Shown piece by piece: positions 14,973 to 22,654 of a stretch of 32,390 nt of DNA (the stretch's first letter is position 1; every line of letters begins with the position of its first letter). The DNA is from VRUE01 sp033856195 (GTDB lineage Bacteria; Actinomycetota; Thermoleophilia; Solirubrobacterales; 70-9), in assembly GCA_033856195.1 (NCBI GenBank), contig JAWVFL010000072.1, positions 1-32,390 on the forward strand, in the 5' to 3' direction. The notes beneath the pieces were generated by a model. That model saw only the letters and a list, made by a program, of their open reading frames with translations. It made no database searches and had not been told where the DNA came from. The position numbers and the translations under genes are program-made.

Positions 14973-16382
14973 ATGGCTGATGACAAGCGTCCAACCCGTC
15001 TCGCAATCGGCGTCTTGGTCGCCGGACTGGTGGCGACTGCCGCCGTCGGCGTGTGGGATGCGTCCGAGTCCAACTGGGACCCTGCGCTGCTCGCGGTCCT
15101 GCTCTCGTTCTCGGTTTTCAGCTACCTGACCGCGGTCTCCACCGAGTCCAAAGTCAAGGTCTCCGGCACCTTCCTTGCCCTGGTCCTGGCGATGGTCTTC
15201 CTCGGCGGCACGCCGGCCGCGCTGATCGGCGTCACCGCGATGCTCGTTGGCTGGCTCGCCCGCTGGCACGACGAAGGCCACTACCTGCTCAACAACCTCC
15301 TCACCTACGCGGTCTTCCCGCTGGTCGGTGGCATTGCCTTCCACGAGGGCGTGCAGGCGCTGGGCCTGACCACCTCGGACCCCTCCTTCTACCTGCTGGT
15401 CTTCGCCCTCTTCCAGTTCGCCCTGGCAATCAACTTCATCATGATCGCCGGCTACGGCTGCTACGTCGAGCGCGTGTCGTTCCGCAGCAAGCTGCACGTG
15501 CTGCCGCCGGTGCTGCCCTCCGAGTTCGCCAGCGCGATGCTCGCCGTCGCCGTCGCCTTCATCTTCCATATCATCGGCATCGCCGCGATCGCGCTCTTCG
15601 GCGTCGTGCTGATCACCTTCCAGTACCTGCTCGGTCAGCTGCTGCTCTCCCAGCAGCGCGGCGACGAGCTGGAGCGCCGCAGCAAGCAGCTCGCCAGCTT
15701 CCAGGTCGGGATGTTGAGCGCGATGCTGCGCACGCTCGACCTGCGGGACCAGATGACCGCACGGCACTCCGCCGCCGTGGCGCGCTACTCGCGGGCGATC
15801 GCGCAGCGGGCCGGCTACTCGCGCCAGGAAGAGGAGCTCGTCCACATCGCCGCGCTGCTGCACGACATCGGCAAGTTCATCCTCCCCGACCGCATCCTCA
15901 AGGCCAACGTGCCGCTCACCGACGAGGACTGGATGCTGATCAAGCGCCACCCCCAGCAGGGCGCGCGGGTCGTCTCCTCGCTCGACGGCTACGGTCCGGT
16001 GGCCGAGATCATCCTCGCCCACCACGAGCGGATCGACGGCAAGGGCTACCCGCGCGGGCTTACCGGCGACGACATCCCGGAGCTGGCCCGGATCATCTCG
16101 GTCGCCGACACCTACGACGTGATGACCGCGCGCGATTCCTACCGCACACCGGTCTCCACCTACGAGGCGATGCAGGAGCTGCGCCGCGTCGCCGGCAAGC
16201 AGCTCGACCCGCGCTTCGTCGAGGTCTTCATCGAGCTGCTCGAGGGCAAGGACGTCTCCTTCCAGCACGGCGAGGCGGCCGACTTCGAGAAAGAGCTGGC
16301 GCTGGAGGCGCGGATCGCGGAGACCGCCGACCCGGTCGGCAACGGCAACCGCTTCGGCGTCCCCGGCGTCAGCGTCGGCTAG
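14973..16382 (+). CDS. Membrane-bound HD-GYP cyclic-di-GMP phosphodiesterase
   Basis: A 469-residue protein. Residues 1-220 hold about seven hydrophobic segments (e.g. 'LAIGVLVAGLVATAAVG', 'TFLALVLAMVFLGGTPAALIG', 'LLVFALFQFALAINFIMIAG'), a membrane sensor of MASE-like layout. A short linker (about 225-250) joins it to an HD-GYP domain: 'HIAALLHDIGKFILPD' (HD metal ligands near residue 298) and 'HHERIDGKGYPRGL' (the GYP signature near 350-362), followed by 'ISVADTYDVMTARDSYR'. The family hydrolyses c-di-GMP to pGpG or GMP, using a bi- or trinuclear metal centre. All visible metal-binding motifs are present, so it should be active. The nearby GAF-GGDEF gene would make the same messenger, but it is frameshifted in this sequence. 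A long non-coding leader precedes the gene. Confidence 0.9.
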   Translation: MADDKRPTRLAIGVLVAGLVATAAVGVWDASESNWDPALLAVLLSFSVFSYLTAVSTESKVKVSGTFLALVLAMVFLGGTPAALIGVTAMLVGWLARWHDEGHYLLNNLLTYAVFPLVGGIAFHEGVQALGLTTSDPSFYLLVFALFQFALAINFIMIAGYGCYVERVSFRSKLHVLPPVLPSEFASAMLAVAVAFIFHIIGIAAIALFGVVLITFQYLLGQLLLSQQRGDELERRSKQLASFQVGMLSAMLRTLDLRDQMTARHSAAVARYSRAIAQRAGYSRQEEELVHIAALLHDIGKFILPDRILKANVPLTDEDWMLIKRHPQQGARVVSSLDGYGPVAEIILAHHERIDGKGYPRGLTGDDIPELARIISVADTYDVMTARDSYRTPVSTYEAMQELRRVAGKQLDPRFVEVFIELLEGKDVSFQHGEAADFEKELALEARIAETADPVGNGNRFGVPGVSVG

Positions 16383-16421
16383 CGCCGGCTCGACCCGCGG
16401 CGAGCGATACGGTTCGGCGCG

Positions 16422-17456
16422 ATGCGCGCCGTCACCTTCCAGGCCCCCGGCGAGGTCCGGGTCGAGGAGAAGCCCGATCCCGAGGTCTCCGCCGCCGACG
16501 AGGCGCTGGTCCGGGTCGAGGCGAGTGGGATCTGCGGCTCTGACCTGCACATCTTCCACGGCCGGGTGCCGGTCGAGCAGGGCTTCACGATCGGCCACGA
16601 GTTCGTCGGCACGGTGCTCGTGGCGGGCCCGGACGTCGAGCGGGTTGCAGTCGGCGACCGCGTGCTCGGCTGCTTCCACACCGCCTGCGCGACCTGCGTC
16701 GCCTGCCTGCGCGGCGACTACCACCGCTGCGAGGACGGCCAGACCTTCGGCCACGGCTCCAAGCTCGGGGACCTGCAGGGCGCCCAGGCCGAGCAGTTGC
16801 TGGTGCCACGCGCCAACCTCACCCTGCGCCGCGTGCCGGAGGGCATGTCCGACGAGGTGGCGCTCTTCGCCGGCGACGTGATGGGCACCGGCTACCACGC
16901 GGTCGCCCACGCAGGCATGCGCTCAGGCGACACCGTCGCGGTGCTCGGCCTCGGGCCGGTCGGCCTCTGCGCGGTACAGGCGGCGCTGGCCGGCGGGGCG
17001 ACCAAGGTCTTCGCGATCGACTCGGTCGAGCAGCGGCTGGCGATGGCCAAGGACTTTGGCGCTACGCCGATTCACCTGACCGAGGAGGAGCCGAAGCGGG
17101 TCGTGCGGGCTGCGACCGGAAAGCGCGGCGTCGACGTCGTCGTCGACGCGGTCGGCGACCCCGGGCCGCTGGCGATGGCGGTCAGCCTCGCCCGCGACGC
17201 CGGCACGGTCTCCGGCATCGGTGCCTACGCCGGGCGCGGCGAGGTGCCCCTCGGCCTGGCCTGGCTCAAGGGCCTGACCCTGCGGCTCGGCCTCGCCAAC
17301 GTGATCGCCCACGTCGACCGCGTGCTGGCCCTGATCGAGGCCGGCAAGCTCGACCCCTCACCGCTCGTCACCCATCACATGAAGCTCGACGAAGTGGCTG
17401 AGGCCTACGCGCTCTACGACCAGAGGGAAGCCCTGAAGATCGTTCTCAGGCCTTAG
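16422..17456 (+). CDS. Zinc-dependent alcohol dehydrogenase family protein
   Basis: A 344-residue medium-chain dehydrogenase/reductase, cytoplasmic. Catalytic-zinc region 'GICGSDLHIFHGR' (Cys near 38) and 'TIGHEFVGTV' (His-Glu near 60-61); structural-zinc lobe 'CATCVACLRGDYHRC' (four Cys between about 90 and 105); Rossmann fold 'VAVLGLGPVGLCAVQAALA' (GxGxxG near 174-179) with an acidic residue in 'FAIDSVEQRLAMAKDFGA', which favours NAD. The sequence resembles sorbitol or threonine dehydrogenase-like and formaldehyde dehydrogenase-like members; the substrate cannot be decided. It begins 39 bp after the HD-GYP gene and may be cotranscribed with it. Its TAG stop lies in the base of a long inverted repeat. 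Confidence 0.88.
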   Translation: MRAVTFQAPGEVRVEEKPDPEVSAADEALVRVEASGICGSDLHIFHGRVPVEQGFTIGHEFVGTVLVAGPDVERVAVGDRVLGCFHTACATCVACLRGDYHRCEDGQTFGHGSKLGDLQGAQAEQLLVPRANLTLRRVPEGMSDEVALFAGDVMGTGYHAVAHAGMRSGDTVAVLGLGPVGLCAVQAALAGGATKVFAIDSVEQRLAMAKDFGATPIHLTEEEPKRVVRAATGKRGVDVVVDAVGDPGPLAMAVSLARDAGTVSGIGAYAGRGEVPLGLAWLKGLTLRLGLANVIAHVDRVLALIEAGKLDPSPLVTHHMKLDEVAEAYALYDQREALKIVLRP

Positions 17457-17572
17457 GGCCATCCCGGCAGGGGTTCCACTTAACTTTTCCGGTGGAGCCG
17501 CGGCTGCTGGCGCCGCAGGGTTGCTGCCGGAAAAGTACAAGACGTTCCACCCCTACCGGGATGGCCCTTAGG
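17451..17572. repeat. Long two-tier inverted repeat at the ADH 3' end
   Basis: Outer arms 17451-17474 and 17549-17572 are 24 bp with two mismatches (core AGGGCCATCCCGG, then C or T, then AGGGGT). Inner arms ACTTTTCCGG (17483-17492) and CCGGAAAAGT (17527-17536) are perfect 10-bp complements around a GC-rich 34-nt top. The ADH stop codon (17454-17456) lies in the outer left arm. There is no U-tract. Confidence 0.8.
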
Positions 17573-17584
17573 TAAGTTGAACGG

Positions 17585-18028
17585 GTGCAGGGGAGGTGGC
17601 TGATCGGGGTGCTCGTGGTGATGACGATGCTTGTGTCTGCGAGTGCGGCGAGTGCTTGCTCCTGTGCGCCGCAGCCGCCGGGGGAGTCGCTGCGCGAGGC
17701 CGACGGGGCGGTCGTCGGGCGGCTGGTCAAGGTGCTGCCGCATGGGCCGCTGCACGCGGTCTTCCGCTACGAGGTGCGCCATGTCTACAAAGGCGCCGAT
17801 CTGATCGACGCCGGGGAGATGCTGGACGTGCGCAGCGCGCGGCGAGGCGCCGCCTGCGGGTTGCCTCGGCGCACCGGGCGCAGCTACGGGCTCTTCCTCT
17901 CCCACCGCCACGGGCGATGGTTCGGCGGCATCTGCGGGGTGATCGCGCCTCAGAGGCTGCGCGTGGCCGCGCAGAGCCAAGTGGCGGATTCAGCGCGAGC
18001 GCCGGTACAGCCGGTCCTTTGCGGCTAG
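17585..18028 (+). CDS. Small secreted Cys-rich protein, TIMP/NTR-like
   Basis: A 147-residue exported protein from GTG 17585. The signal peptide covers about residues 1-24 ('LIGVLVVMTMLVSASAASA'). The mature protein begins with 'CSCAPQPPGESLREADGAVVGRLVKV', a short N-terminal C-x-C followed by an 'AD.VVVGRV'-type strand, as in the TIMP/netrin-like (NTR) fold found in animal TIMPs and in bacterial exported proteins. Further Cys at 'AACGLP', 'GICGV' and the C-terminal 'LCG' could form disulfides. In bacteria this family has no settled function. The last 39 bp overlap the end of the convergent GAF-GGDEF gene, and the region past 'RLRVAA' may therefore be poorly conserved. Confidence 0.55.
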   Translation: MQGRWLIGVLVVMTMLVSASAASACSCAPQPPGESLREADGAVVGRLVKVLPHGPLHAVFRYEVRHVYKGADLIDAGEMLDVRSARRGAACGLPRRTGRSYGLFLSHRHGRWFGGICGVIAPQRLRVAAQSQVADSARAPVQPVLCG

Positions 18029-18968
18029 CAGCCGTTCGTCGGCCATCGCGTGCAGAACCGCGGGGTCGTCGGCTCCTTCGGCGACTCCAAAGGAGGCGCC
18101 GAGTGAGCCGTCCGACATGCCGATCTCGGCGATCGCCTTGCTCAGTCGGACCGCTGCCACTTCGGCGTCCTCGCGGCAGGTCTTCGGCATCAGGATCGCG
18201 AACTCGTCGCCGCCGACGCGAAAGCTGTCGTCGGCGAGCCGGGACTCGTCGAGCAGCGCGGCGACCTGCTGCAGGGCTCTGTCCCCGGCGGGATGGCCGA
18301 GCGTGTCGTTGATCGTCTTGAAGCCGTCGAGGTCGAGCAGGCAGAGCGAGAGCGGCCAGGCGTAGCGCGCGGCCCGCGCGATCTCGACCGGCAGGCGTTC
18401 CTCGTAGGCGCGGCGGTTGAGCAGGCCGGTGAGCGCATCGTGGCGGCCGCCGTGCGCCTCGGCGGCGAAGAGGCTCGCGCGCGACATGTGGGCGGCGACC
18501 AGGTCGCTCAGCAGCTCGAGCGTCTCGACGTCGCCGTCGTCGAAGTTGTTGGCCTGGGGCGAGTAGACCTTGAGTACGCCAACCGTCTCGTCCCGGTGGA
18601 CAAGCGGCACGCAGAGCATCGAGCGGGCGTTGACGCGGCGACAGGCCTCGGCGTCGACACGCGGATCGTCGGCGGTGTCGTCGCTGCGCAGCACCCGGCC
18701 TTCGGCGACGCATAGACCGGAAAAGGCTGGATGCCATCTTCAAGCGCACACCGAGAAACGGCGTCGCCTCGCCGGTGGTGACCCGGTAGACTGTCTCGTC
18801 GCCGTCGGCGATCTCGATCGCGCCGGCGTTCGCCCCGGTCAGCTCCTGAGCGCGGGAGGTGATCAGCTGCATCACCGCGTCGAGATCGAGGTCGCTCGCC
18901 GCGATCTCGGTCTGGGTCTGGATGATCGCCCGCAGGCGGTCGCCGCTTGCCTCGCTCATGACGCCCAT
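17990..18968 (-). pseudogene. GAF-GGDEF diguanylate cyclase, frameshifted
   Basis: Two minus-strand frames together encode one protein of about 325 residues that would make c-di-GMP from two GTP. The first frame (from ATG 18968) begins 'EASGDRLRAIIQTQTEIAASD' (GAF start) and runs in frame to '...LKMASSL'. The second frame continues 'LRSDDTADDPRVDAEACRR', completes the GAF domain, then has the GGDEF domain: 'HDALTGLLNRRAYEERLP', 'DLDGFKTINDTLGHPAGD' and 'FRVGGDEFAIL'. An inhibitory I-site RxxD (RLAD) lies five residues before GGDEF. The break is an extra base in AAAA at 18721-18724 (TTTT on the coding strand): removing one base restores the GAF pattern 'SSLSGLCVAEGRVLRSDD'. It may be a sequencing error in a homopolymer or a true recent frameshift. 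The catalytic half would still be intact if expressed from an internal start. Confidence 0.8.
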
Positions 18969-18995
18969 ATCGGCCGCGGGCTACTGAAAATTTAG

Positions 18996-19016
18996 GACTG
19001 AGGGACGCTCTCAGTC
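18996..19016 (-). terminator. Probable terminator after the GST gene
   Basis: GACTGAG (18996-19002) and CTCAGTC (19010-19016) form a perfect 7-bp stem with a 7-nt loop. On the minus strand the 3' side is followed by CTAAATTTTC, a weak U-tract. It sits 15 bp past the GST stop codon and before the GGDEF start, so it should separate the two transcripts. Confidence 0.6.
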
Positions 19017-19030
19017 GTTTGACGACGGGG

Positions 19031-19813
19031 CTAAGCGGCTACCGAGAGCGTGCGCGCCAAGCGATGCTTGCGGAACGTCTCCTCGACCCAGCGATAACCG
19101 GGCCGCTCTTGCAGGGGAGCGCGGAAGCTCTCCATGCCGGCCGGCGGCGGTTCGTCGGTGGGCACCGGTCCGTCGTCGGGCAGGACCAGCGGGAAGAAGA
19201 GGGCGGCCGCGCTGAGGTCGGCGACGCTGAAGGAGTCGCCGACCAGGTACCCGCTCGGGCCGAGCTCGGCCTCGAGGCGGTCGAGCGCGGCGACGATCTT
19301 GCCGCGGGCGATCTCCGCCGCCTCCTCGTCGCGGACGCCGAAGCGCAGGCCGGTGTAGGTGCGGGCGTAGGTGACCGCGCCGCTGCCGAGGCGCGCGACC
19401 GGGCCCGGCGTCGTCCGCGCGATCACCGCCTCGAAACGCTCGGGGTCCTTGCCCAGCTCGTGGAAGGCGAGCAGGCGAATGTGGGGCCCCAGCTCCTCGT
19501 CGAAGAAGTCCTCGAGCTCGAGCGCACGGCGGCGCTGCTGGGGATCGGCTGGGTAGAGCGGCCGCTCCGGGTGGCGCTCCTCCAGCGCGGCGATGATCTC
19601 GGTCGAGTCGCCGATCGCCCGGCCGTCGAGCTCGAGCACCGGGAAGGTCTGGCTGGCGCCGCGCGTGAGCAGCATCGAGGCCGCTATATGAAGACCGGGG
19701 ATGGCGACGGCACGCCGCCTGTGCGGCACCCGCTTGTGGTCGAGCGCCCAGCGCGCCTTCTCGCTGTAGTGCGAGACGGAGATGTGCCAGAGGATTGGAC
19801 TCGAGTTGGGCAT
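19031..19813 (-). CDS. Glutathione S-transferase family protein
   Basis: A 260-residue protein from ATG 19813 (the frame stays open upstream to 19894, but that part overlaps a palindrome and the divergent gene). N-terminal thioredoxin-like domain: 'PILWHISVSHYSEKARWALD', then 'QTFPVLELDGRAIGDSTEIIAALEE', which gives the cis-Pro and the 'DST'-type thiol-binding segment. The C-terminal helical domain holds 'GYLVGDSFSVADLSAAALFFP', the usual GST-C motif. Most actinobacteria use mycothiol, not glutathione, so the thiol substrate is uncertain. It is divergent from the patatin-like gene across a near-perfect 18-bp palindrome and is followed by a probable terminator, so it appears to be a single-gene unit. 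Confidence 0.85.
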   Translation of the reverse strand: MPNSSPILWHISVSHYSEKARWALDHKRVPHRRRAVAIPGLHIAASMLLTRGASQTFPVLELDGRAIGDSTEIIAALEERHPERPLYPADPQQRRRALELEDFFDEELGPHIRLLAFHELGKDPERFEAVIARTTPGPVARLGSGAVTYARTYTGLRFGVRDEEAAEIARGKIVAALDRLEAELGPSGYLVGDSFSVADLSAAALFFPLVLPDDGPVPTDEPPPAGMESFRAPLQERPGYRWVEETFRKHRLARTLSVAA

Positions 19814-19839
19814 CGCTCGCCGCGAGCAGCTTAGTTGAA

Positions 19840-19857
19840 TCGATTTGATCGAATCGA
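19840..19857. promoter_or_regulatory. 18-bp palindrome between GST and patatin genes
   Basis: TCGATTTGATCGAATCGA is symmetric except for one position pair (T at 19846 against G at 19851), with perfect 6-bp outer arms TCGATT/AATCGA. It is centred between the two divergent genes, 27 bp from the GST start and 15 bp from the preferred patatin start. A shared operator is the simplest reading. Confidence 0.45.
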
Positions 19858-19871
19858 GTAGCTTGACCCGC

Positions 19872-22367
19872 GTGACGCTGCCCTGGCTCGGCAAAGATGA
19901 GCGGCCGCGACCCCTGGCCGACGACAGCGGCCTCTACAAGAAGGTCCCCGCGGAGCCGCGTCTGCTTGCCTCGCGCGCCCCCCGTCGCCGCTTCCTGCGC
20001 TGGCTCTTCAACGGCAGCCGCCCCGAGCCGCTTCCCGCCTCCCGCGGGCCGGTCGAGCCTCCCGTCGAGGGCAAGCTCGGAATCTGCTGCTCCGGAGGCG
20101 GCATCCGCTCCGCGGCCTTCTCGCTCGGCGCCCTGCAGGTCCTGCAGCATCGGGACGAGCTGAAGCGGGCCTCCTACCTGGCCGCGGTCTCCGGCGGCTC
20201 CTACATCGCCACGGCGATCTCGCTGGTCAAGAAGACCGGTGCCAGGGATTCCGAGGAAGCGCTGCTGAAGGAGATGGAGCCCTTCGCCCCCGGCTCGCCC
20301 GAGGAGCAGTACCTGCGCAACCGCTGTTCCTACCTGGCGCCGACCCTGCTCGACAAGATCTACCTCTGCTGGCGGGTGGTCCTCGGGCTGCTGGTAAACC
20401 TCGCCTTCATCGCAATACCGCTGGCCGGCGTCGCGCTGGTGCTTACCGGCCTCGTGTACGCATCCTCGCTGAACGAGCTGGCGGGCGCTTGCGGTTCCGA
20501 CCACAAGGCCAGCTGCTCTGTACAGCCGCCTCTCTGGTTCTCGCTGGCGACCCTGGGCCCGCTCGGTCTCAGCGTGGCCCTCGGCGTGGCGACCCTGCTG
20601 CCCAGGTGGCGGAACGCGATGGGGGAGCAGTTCTGCGCTGCCTGGGCAACCCGGCTGCTTCTCCTCGCCGCCGGGCTGGCGCTCCTCCTCTTCGTCGTTC
20701 CCTTCGCGGCGGAGCAGATCCGAGACGGTTACCAGATCGCGGGAATCGCCAACAAGGGAACCGGCTTGGGTGTCGGGACACTGGCACTGCTGGCGGGGGT
20801 TATCGCGCAGCTCGGCCATGTCCTCTCCTCGAACCAGACGGCCAAGGAACTCAAAGGGTTCCAGAAGTTCTTCAGCACCCTGGGCAAAGGCACGCGGATC
20901 ACCATCGCCTATATCGCAGCGGGCTTCGTCGGCCCGCTGCTGCTCTTCGGAGTGGTTGCGGCCACCGTCGCCGCGGCAATGTCCCAGGCGGGGCCAGGCG
21001 GCGCGAGCGAGGTCGACCTGATCGCGGTCGGCGTCGGCGCCCTCGTCGGCTTCGCCGTCATCTACTTCTTCTCTGACATCACGAACTGGTCGCTGCACCC
21101 GTTCTACAAGCGGCGCCTCAGCACCGTCTTCGCCCTCAAGCGGGTGCGGGCGTCCTCACTCAGCGAGGAGGAGCGCATGCGGGTCGAGGCGCTCGCGCCC
21201 GACGACCCGGCCAAGGATGCCGGGATCGCGGTGGAACGAGACTTCGATGAGCTGGTGCCGATCTCGAACACGGCGCTGATGGAGGGCGAGGAGGAGGACC
21301 GGGCGTGGCCAACGCTGCTGGTCTGCGCCGCCGCCAACATCTCCGACAAGAACGCCACTCCCCCTGGCAGGCGGGTGACGAGCTTCACCTTCAGCGGCTA
21401 CACGGTCGGTGGCCCGCTGATCGGCGCCGTGCCGATGTGGCAGCTCGAGACCGCTTTCGAAAGCCGCGAGGAAGCGTTCCCGGACATCCCGCCACCGAAA
21501 GTCGAGAATGCACAACAGGACAAGAAAGAGGGAGGGCTTGCGAAAGCTTTGAAAGCAGCGATCCCCTTGTCCGCCCGGAAGCGCCGCGGCCGCGACCTGA
21601 CCTTGGCCTCTGCGATGGCGATGTCCGGGGCGGCGATCTCGCCGTCGATGGGGAAGATGACGAGGCGCCCGCTGACCTTCCTGATGGCGCTGGCAAACGT
21701 CCGCCTCGGGGTTTGGGTCCCCAATCCCCGCTGGGTAGGCGAACTCGGTCGCAAGCAGGAGCTGCGCTGGCGTTACGTGAGGCCGCGCCCCTACTACCTG
21801 CTGTGCGAGCTGTTCGGGTTGAACAAGGTCGGCTCCAAGTACCTCTACGTGACCGACGGCGGCCACTACGAGAATCTTGGCCTGGTCGAGCTGCTGCGGC
21901 GCGGCTGCACCGAGATCTACTGCCTCGACGCGAGCGGCGTCGGCAGCGGCGGCGTCGAGTTCGAGGCGCTTGGCGAAGCGATCACACTCGCCCGCAGTGA
22001 GCTGGGCGTCGAGATCGAGTTCGACGGCGAAGACGGGAAGTTCGAGGAAGAAAATGGCGGCAAGAGGGAGGCCGGCGACTCGACTCCCACTGAGATGATC
22101 CCCGACGAGAAGACCCAGTTCGCCAAACGCGACGTGGTCACGGCGAAGATCAAGTACCGCGACGGTCCCGAAGGCAGGCTGGTCTACGTGCGCAACGCGA
22201 TGACCGACACGGCGCCGTGGGACGTGCGGGCACACCACGAGGCCGACCCGCGCTTCCCCAATAACCCGACTATCGACCAGCTCTACACTGACCAAAAATT
22301 CGAGGCCTACCGCGTGCTCGGATCGCGCGCCGCAAAACGGGCCACGGAAGCGATGGGGGTTGCGTGA
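19872..22367 (+). CDS. Patatin-like phospholipase with inserted membrane domain
   Basis: A large (831-residue from GTG 19872) predicted acyl hydrolase. The patatin core is split. Near residues 65-80 is the oxyanion-hole motif 'CSGGGIRSAAFSLGALQVL', then the nucleophile elbow 'LAAVSGGSYIATA' near 103-110, where the serine lies in 'VSGGS' and the usual first Gly of GxSxG is Ala. Residues about 170-400 contain about six hydrophobic segments ('LLVNLAFIAIPLAGVALVL', 'LLLAAGLALLLFVVPFA', 'VDLIAVGVGALVGFAVIYFF' and others). The catalytic Asp returns near residue 660 in 'VTDGGHYENLGLVELLRRG'. So the Ser-Asp dyad is present and a membrane module is inserted between the two catalytic parts. Substrate is probably membrane lipid. 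The frame opens at TTG 19845, inside the palindrome, so I prefer GTG 19872. Its stop overlaps the start of the next gene (TGATG). Confidence 0.82.
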   Translation: MTLPWLGKDERPRPLADDSGLYKKVPAEPRLLASRAPRRRFLRWLFNGSRPEPLPASRGPVEPPVEGKLGICCSGGGIRSAAFSLGALQVLQHRDELKRASYLAAVSGGSYIATAISLVKKTGARDSEEALLKEMEPFAPGSPEEQYLRNRCSYLAPTLLDKIYLCWRVVLGLLVNLAFIAIPLAGVALVLTGLVYASSLNELAGACGSDHKASCSVQPPLWFSLATLGPLGLSVALGVATLLPRWRNAMGEQFCAAWATRLLLLAAGLALLLFVVPFAAEQIRDGYQIAGIANKGTGLGVGTLALLAGVIAQLGHVLSSNQTAKELKGFQKFFSTLGKGTRITIAYIAAGFVGPLLLFGVVAATVAAAMSQAGPGGASEVDLIAVGVGALVGFAVIYFFSDITNWSLHPFYKRRLSTVFALKRVRASSLSEEERMRVEALAPDDPAKDAGIAVERDFDELVPISNTALMEGEEEDRAWPTLLVCAAANISDKNATPPGRRVTSFTFSGYTVGGPLIGAVPMWQLETAFESREEAFPDIPPPKVENAQQDKKEGGLAKALKAAIPLSARKRRGRDLTLASAMAMSGAAISPSMGKMTRRPLTFLMALANVRLGVWVPNPRWVGELGRKQELRWRYVRPRPYYLLCELFGLNKVGSKYLYVTDGGHYENLGLVELLRRGCTEIYCLDASGVGSGGVEFEALGEAITLARSELGVEIEFDGEDGKFEEENGGKREAGDSTPTEMIPDEKTQFAKRDVVTAKIKYRDGPEGRLVYVRNAMTDTAPWDVRAHHEADPRFPNNPTIDQLYTDQKFEAYRVLGSRAAKRATEAMGVA

Positions 22368-22654
22368 TGGCACTACTGGGCGAGGCGGAGATCGAGGCGA
22401 AGCTGGGCCGGCTCGACGGCTGGGAGCTGCAGGGCAAGTCGATCTCGAAGCGTTTCGGCTGCGGCGATTTTGTCGGCTCGGTGAAGTTCGTCTCGGGCTT
22501 GGTCGAGCCGGCCGAGGCGATGGGCCACCATCCCGACCTGGAGATCTCCTGGGACACGGTGACGGTGACGATCTCCACCCACTCCGAGGGCGGCCTCACC
22601 GGTGCCGACTTCGAACTGGCGGAGAAGGTCGACGCCCTATCGCCGACGAGCTGA
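22367..22654 (+). CDS. 4a-hydroxytetrahydrobiopterin dehydratase
   Basis: Pterin-4a-carbinolamine dehydratase: dehydrates 4a-hydroxytetrahydropterin in cofactor recycling for aromatic amino acid hydroxylases; cytoplasmic. It is 95 residues, the usual size. The signature is complete: 'GHHPDLEISWDTVTVTIST' (catalytic HHP) followed by 'THSEGGLTGADFELAEKVD'. The ATG at 22367 shares its A with the TGA of the patatin gene, and its own TGA (22652-22654) overlaps the CTG that seems to start arfB. No aromatic hydroxylase gene is visible in the window, so its role here is open. Confidence 0.9.
   Translation: MALLGEAEIEAKLGRLDGWELQGKSISKRFGCGDFVGSVKFVSGLVEPAEAMGHHPDLEISWDTVTVTISTHSEGGLTGADFELAEKVDALSPTS

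Noticed and set aside
14883..16910. Very long open frame (675 codons) on the minus strand
   Set aside because: It lies antisense to the HD-GYP and ADH genes. Its product is a His/Asp/Glu/Arg/Gly-rich composition typical of the reverse strand of high-GC coding DNA, with no domain, while the plus strand holds clear families.
19011..21098. 695-codon minus-strand open frame spanning the GST and patatin genes
   Set aside because: It is antisense to patatin and out of frame with GST. Neither part shows a domain, whereas both real genes do.
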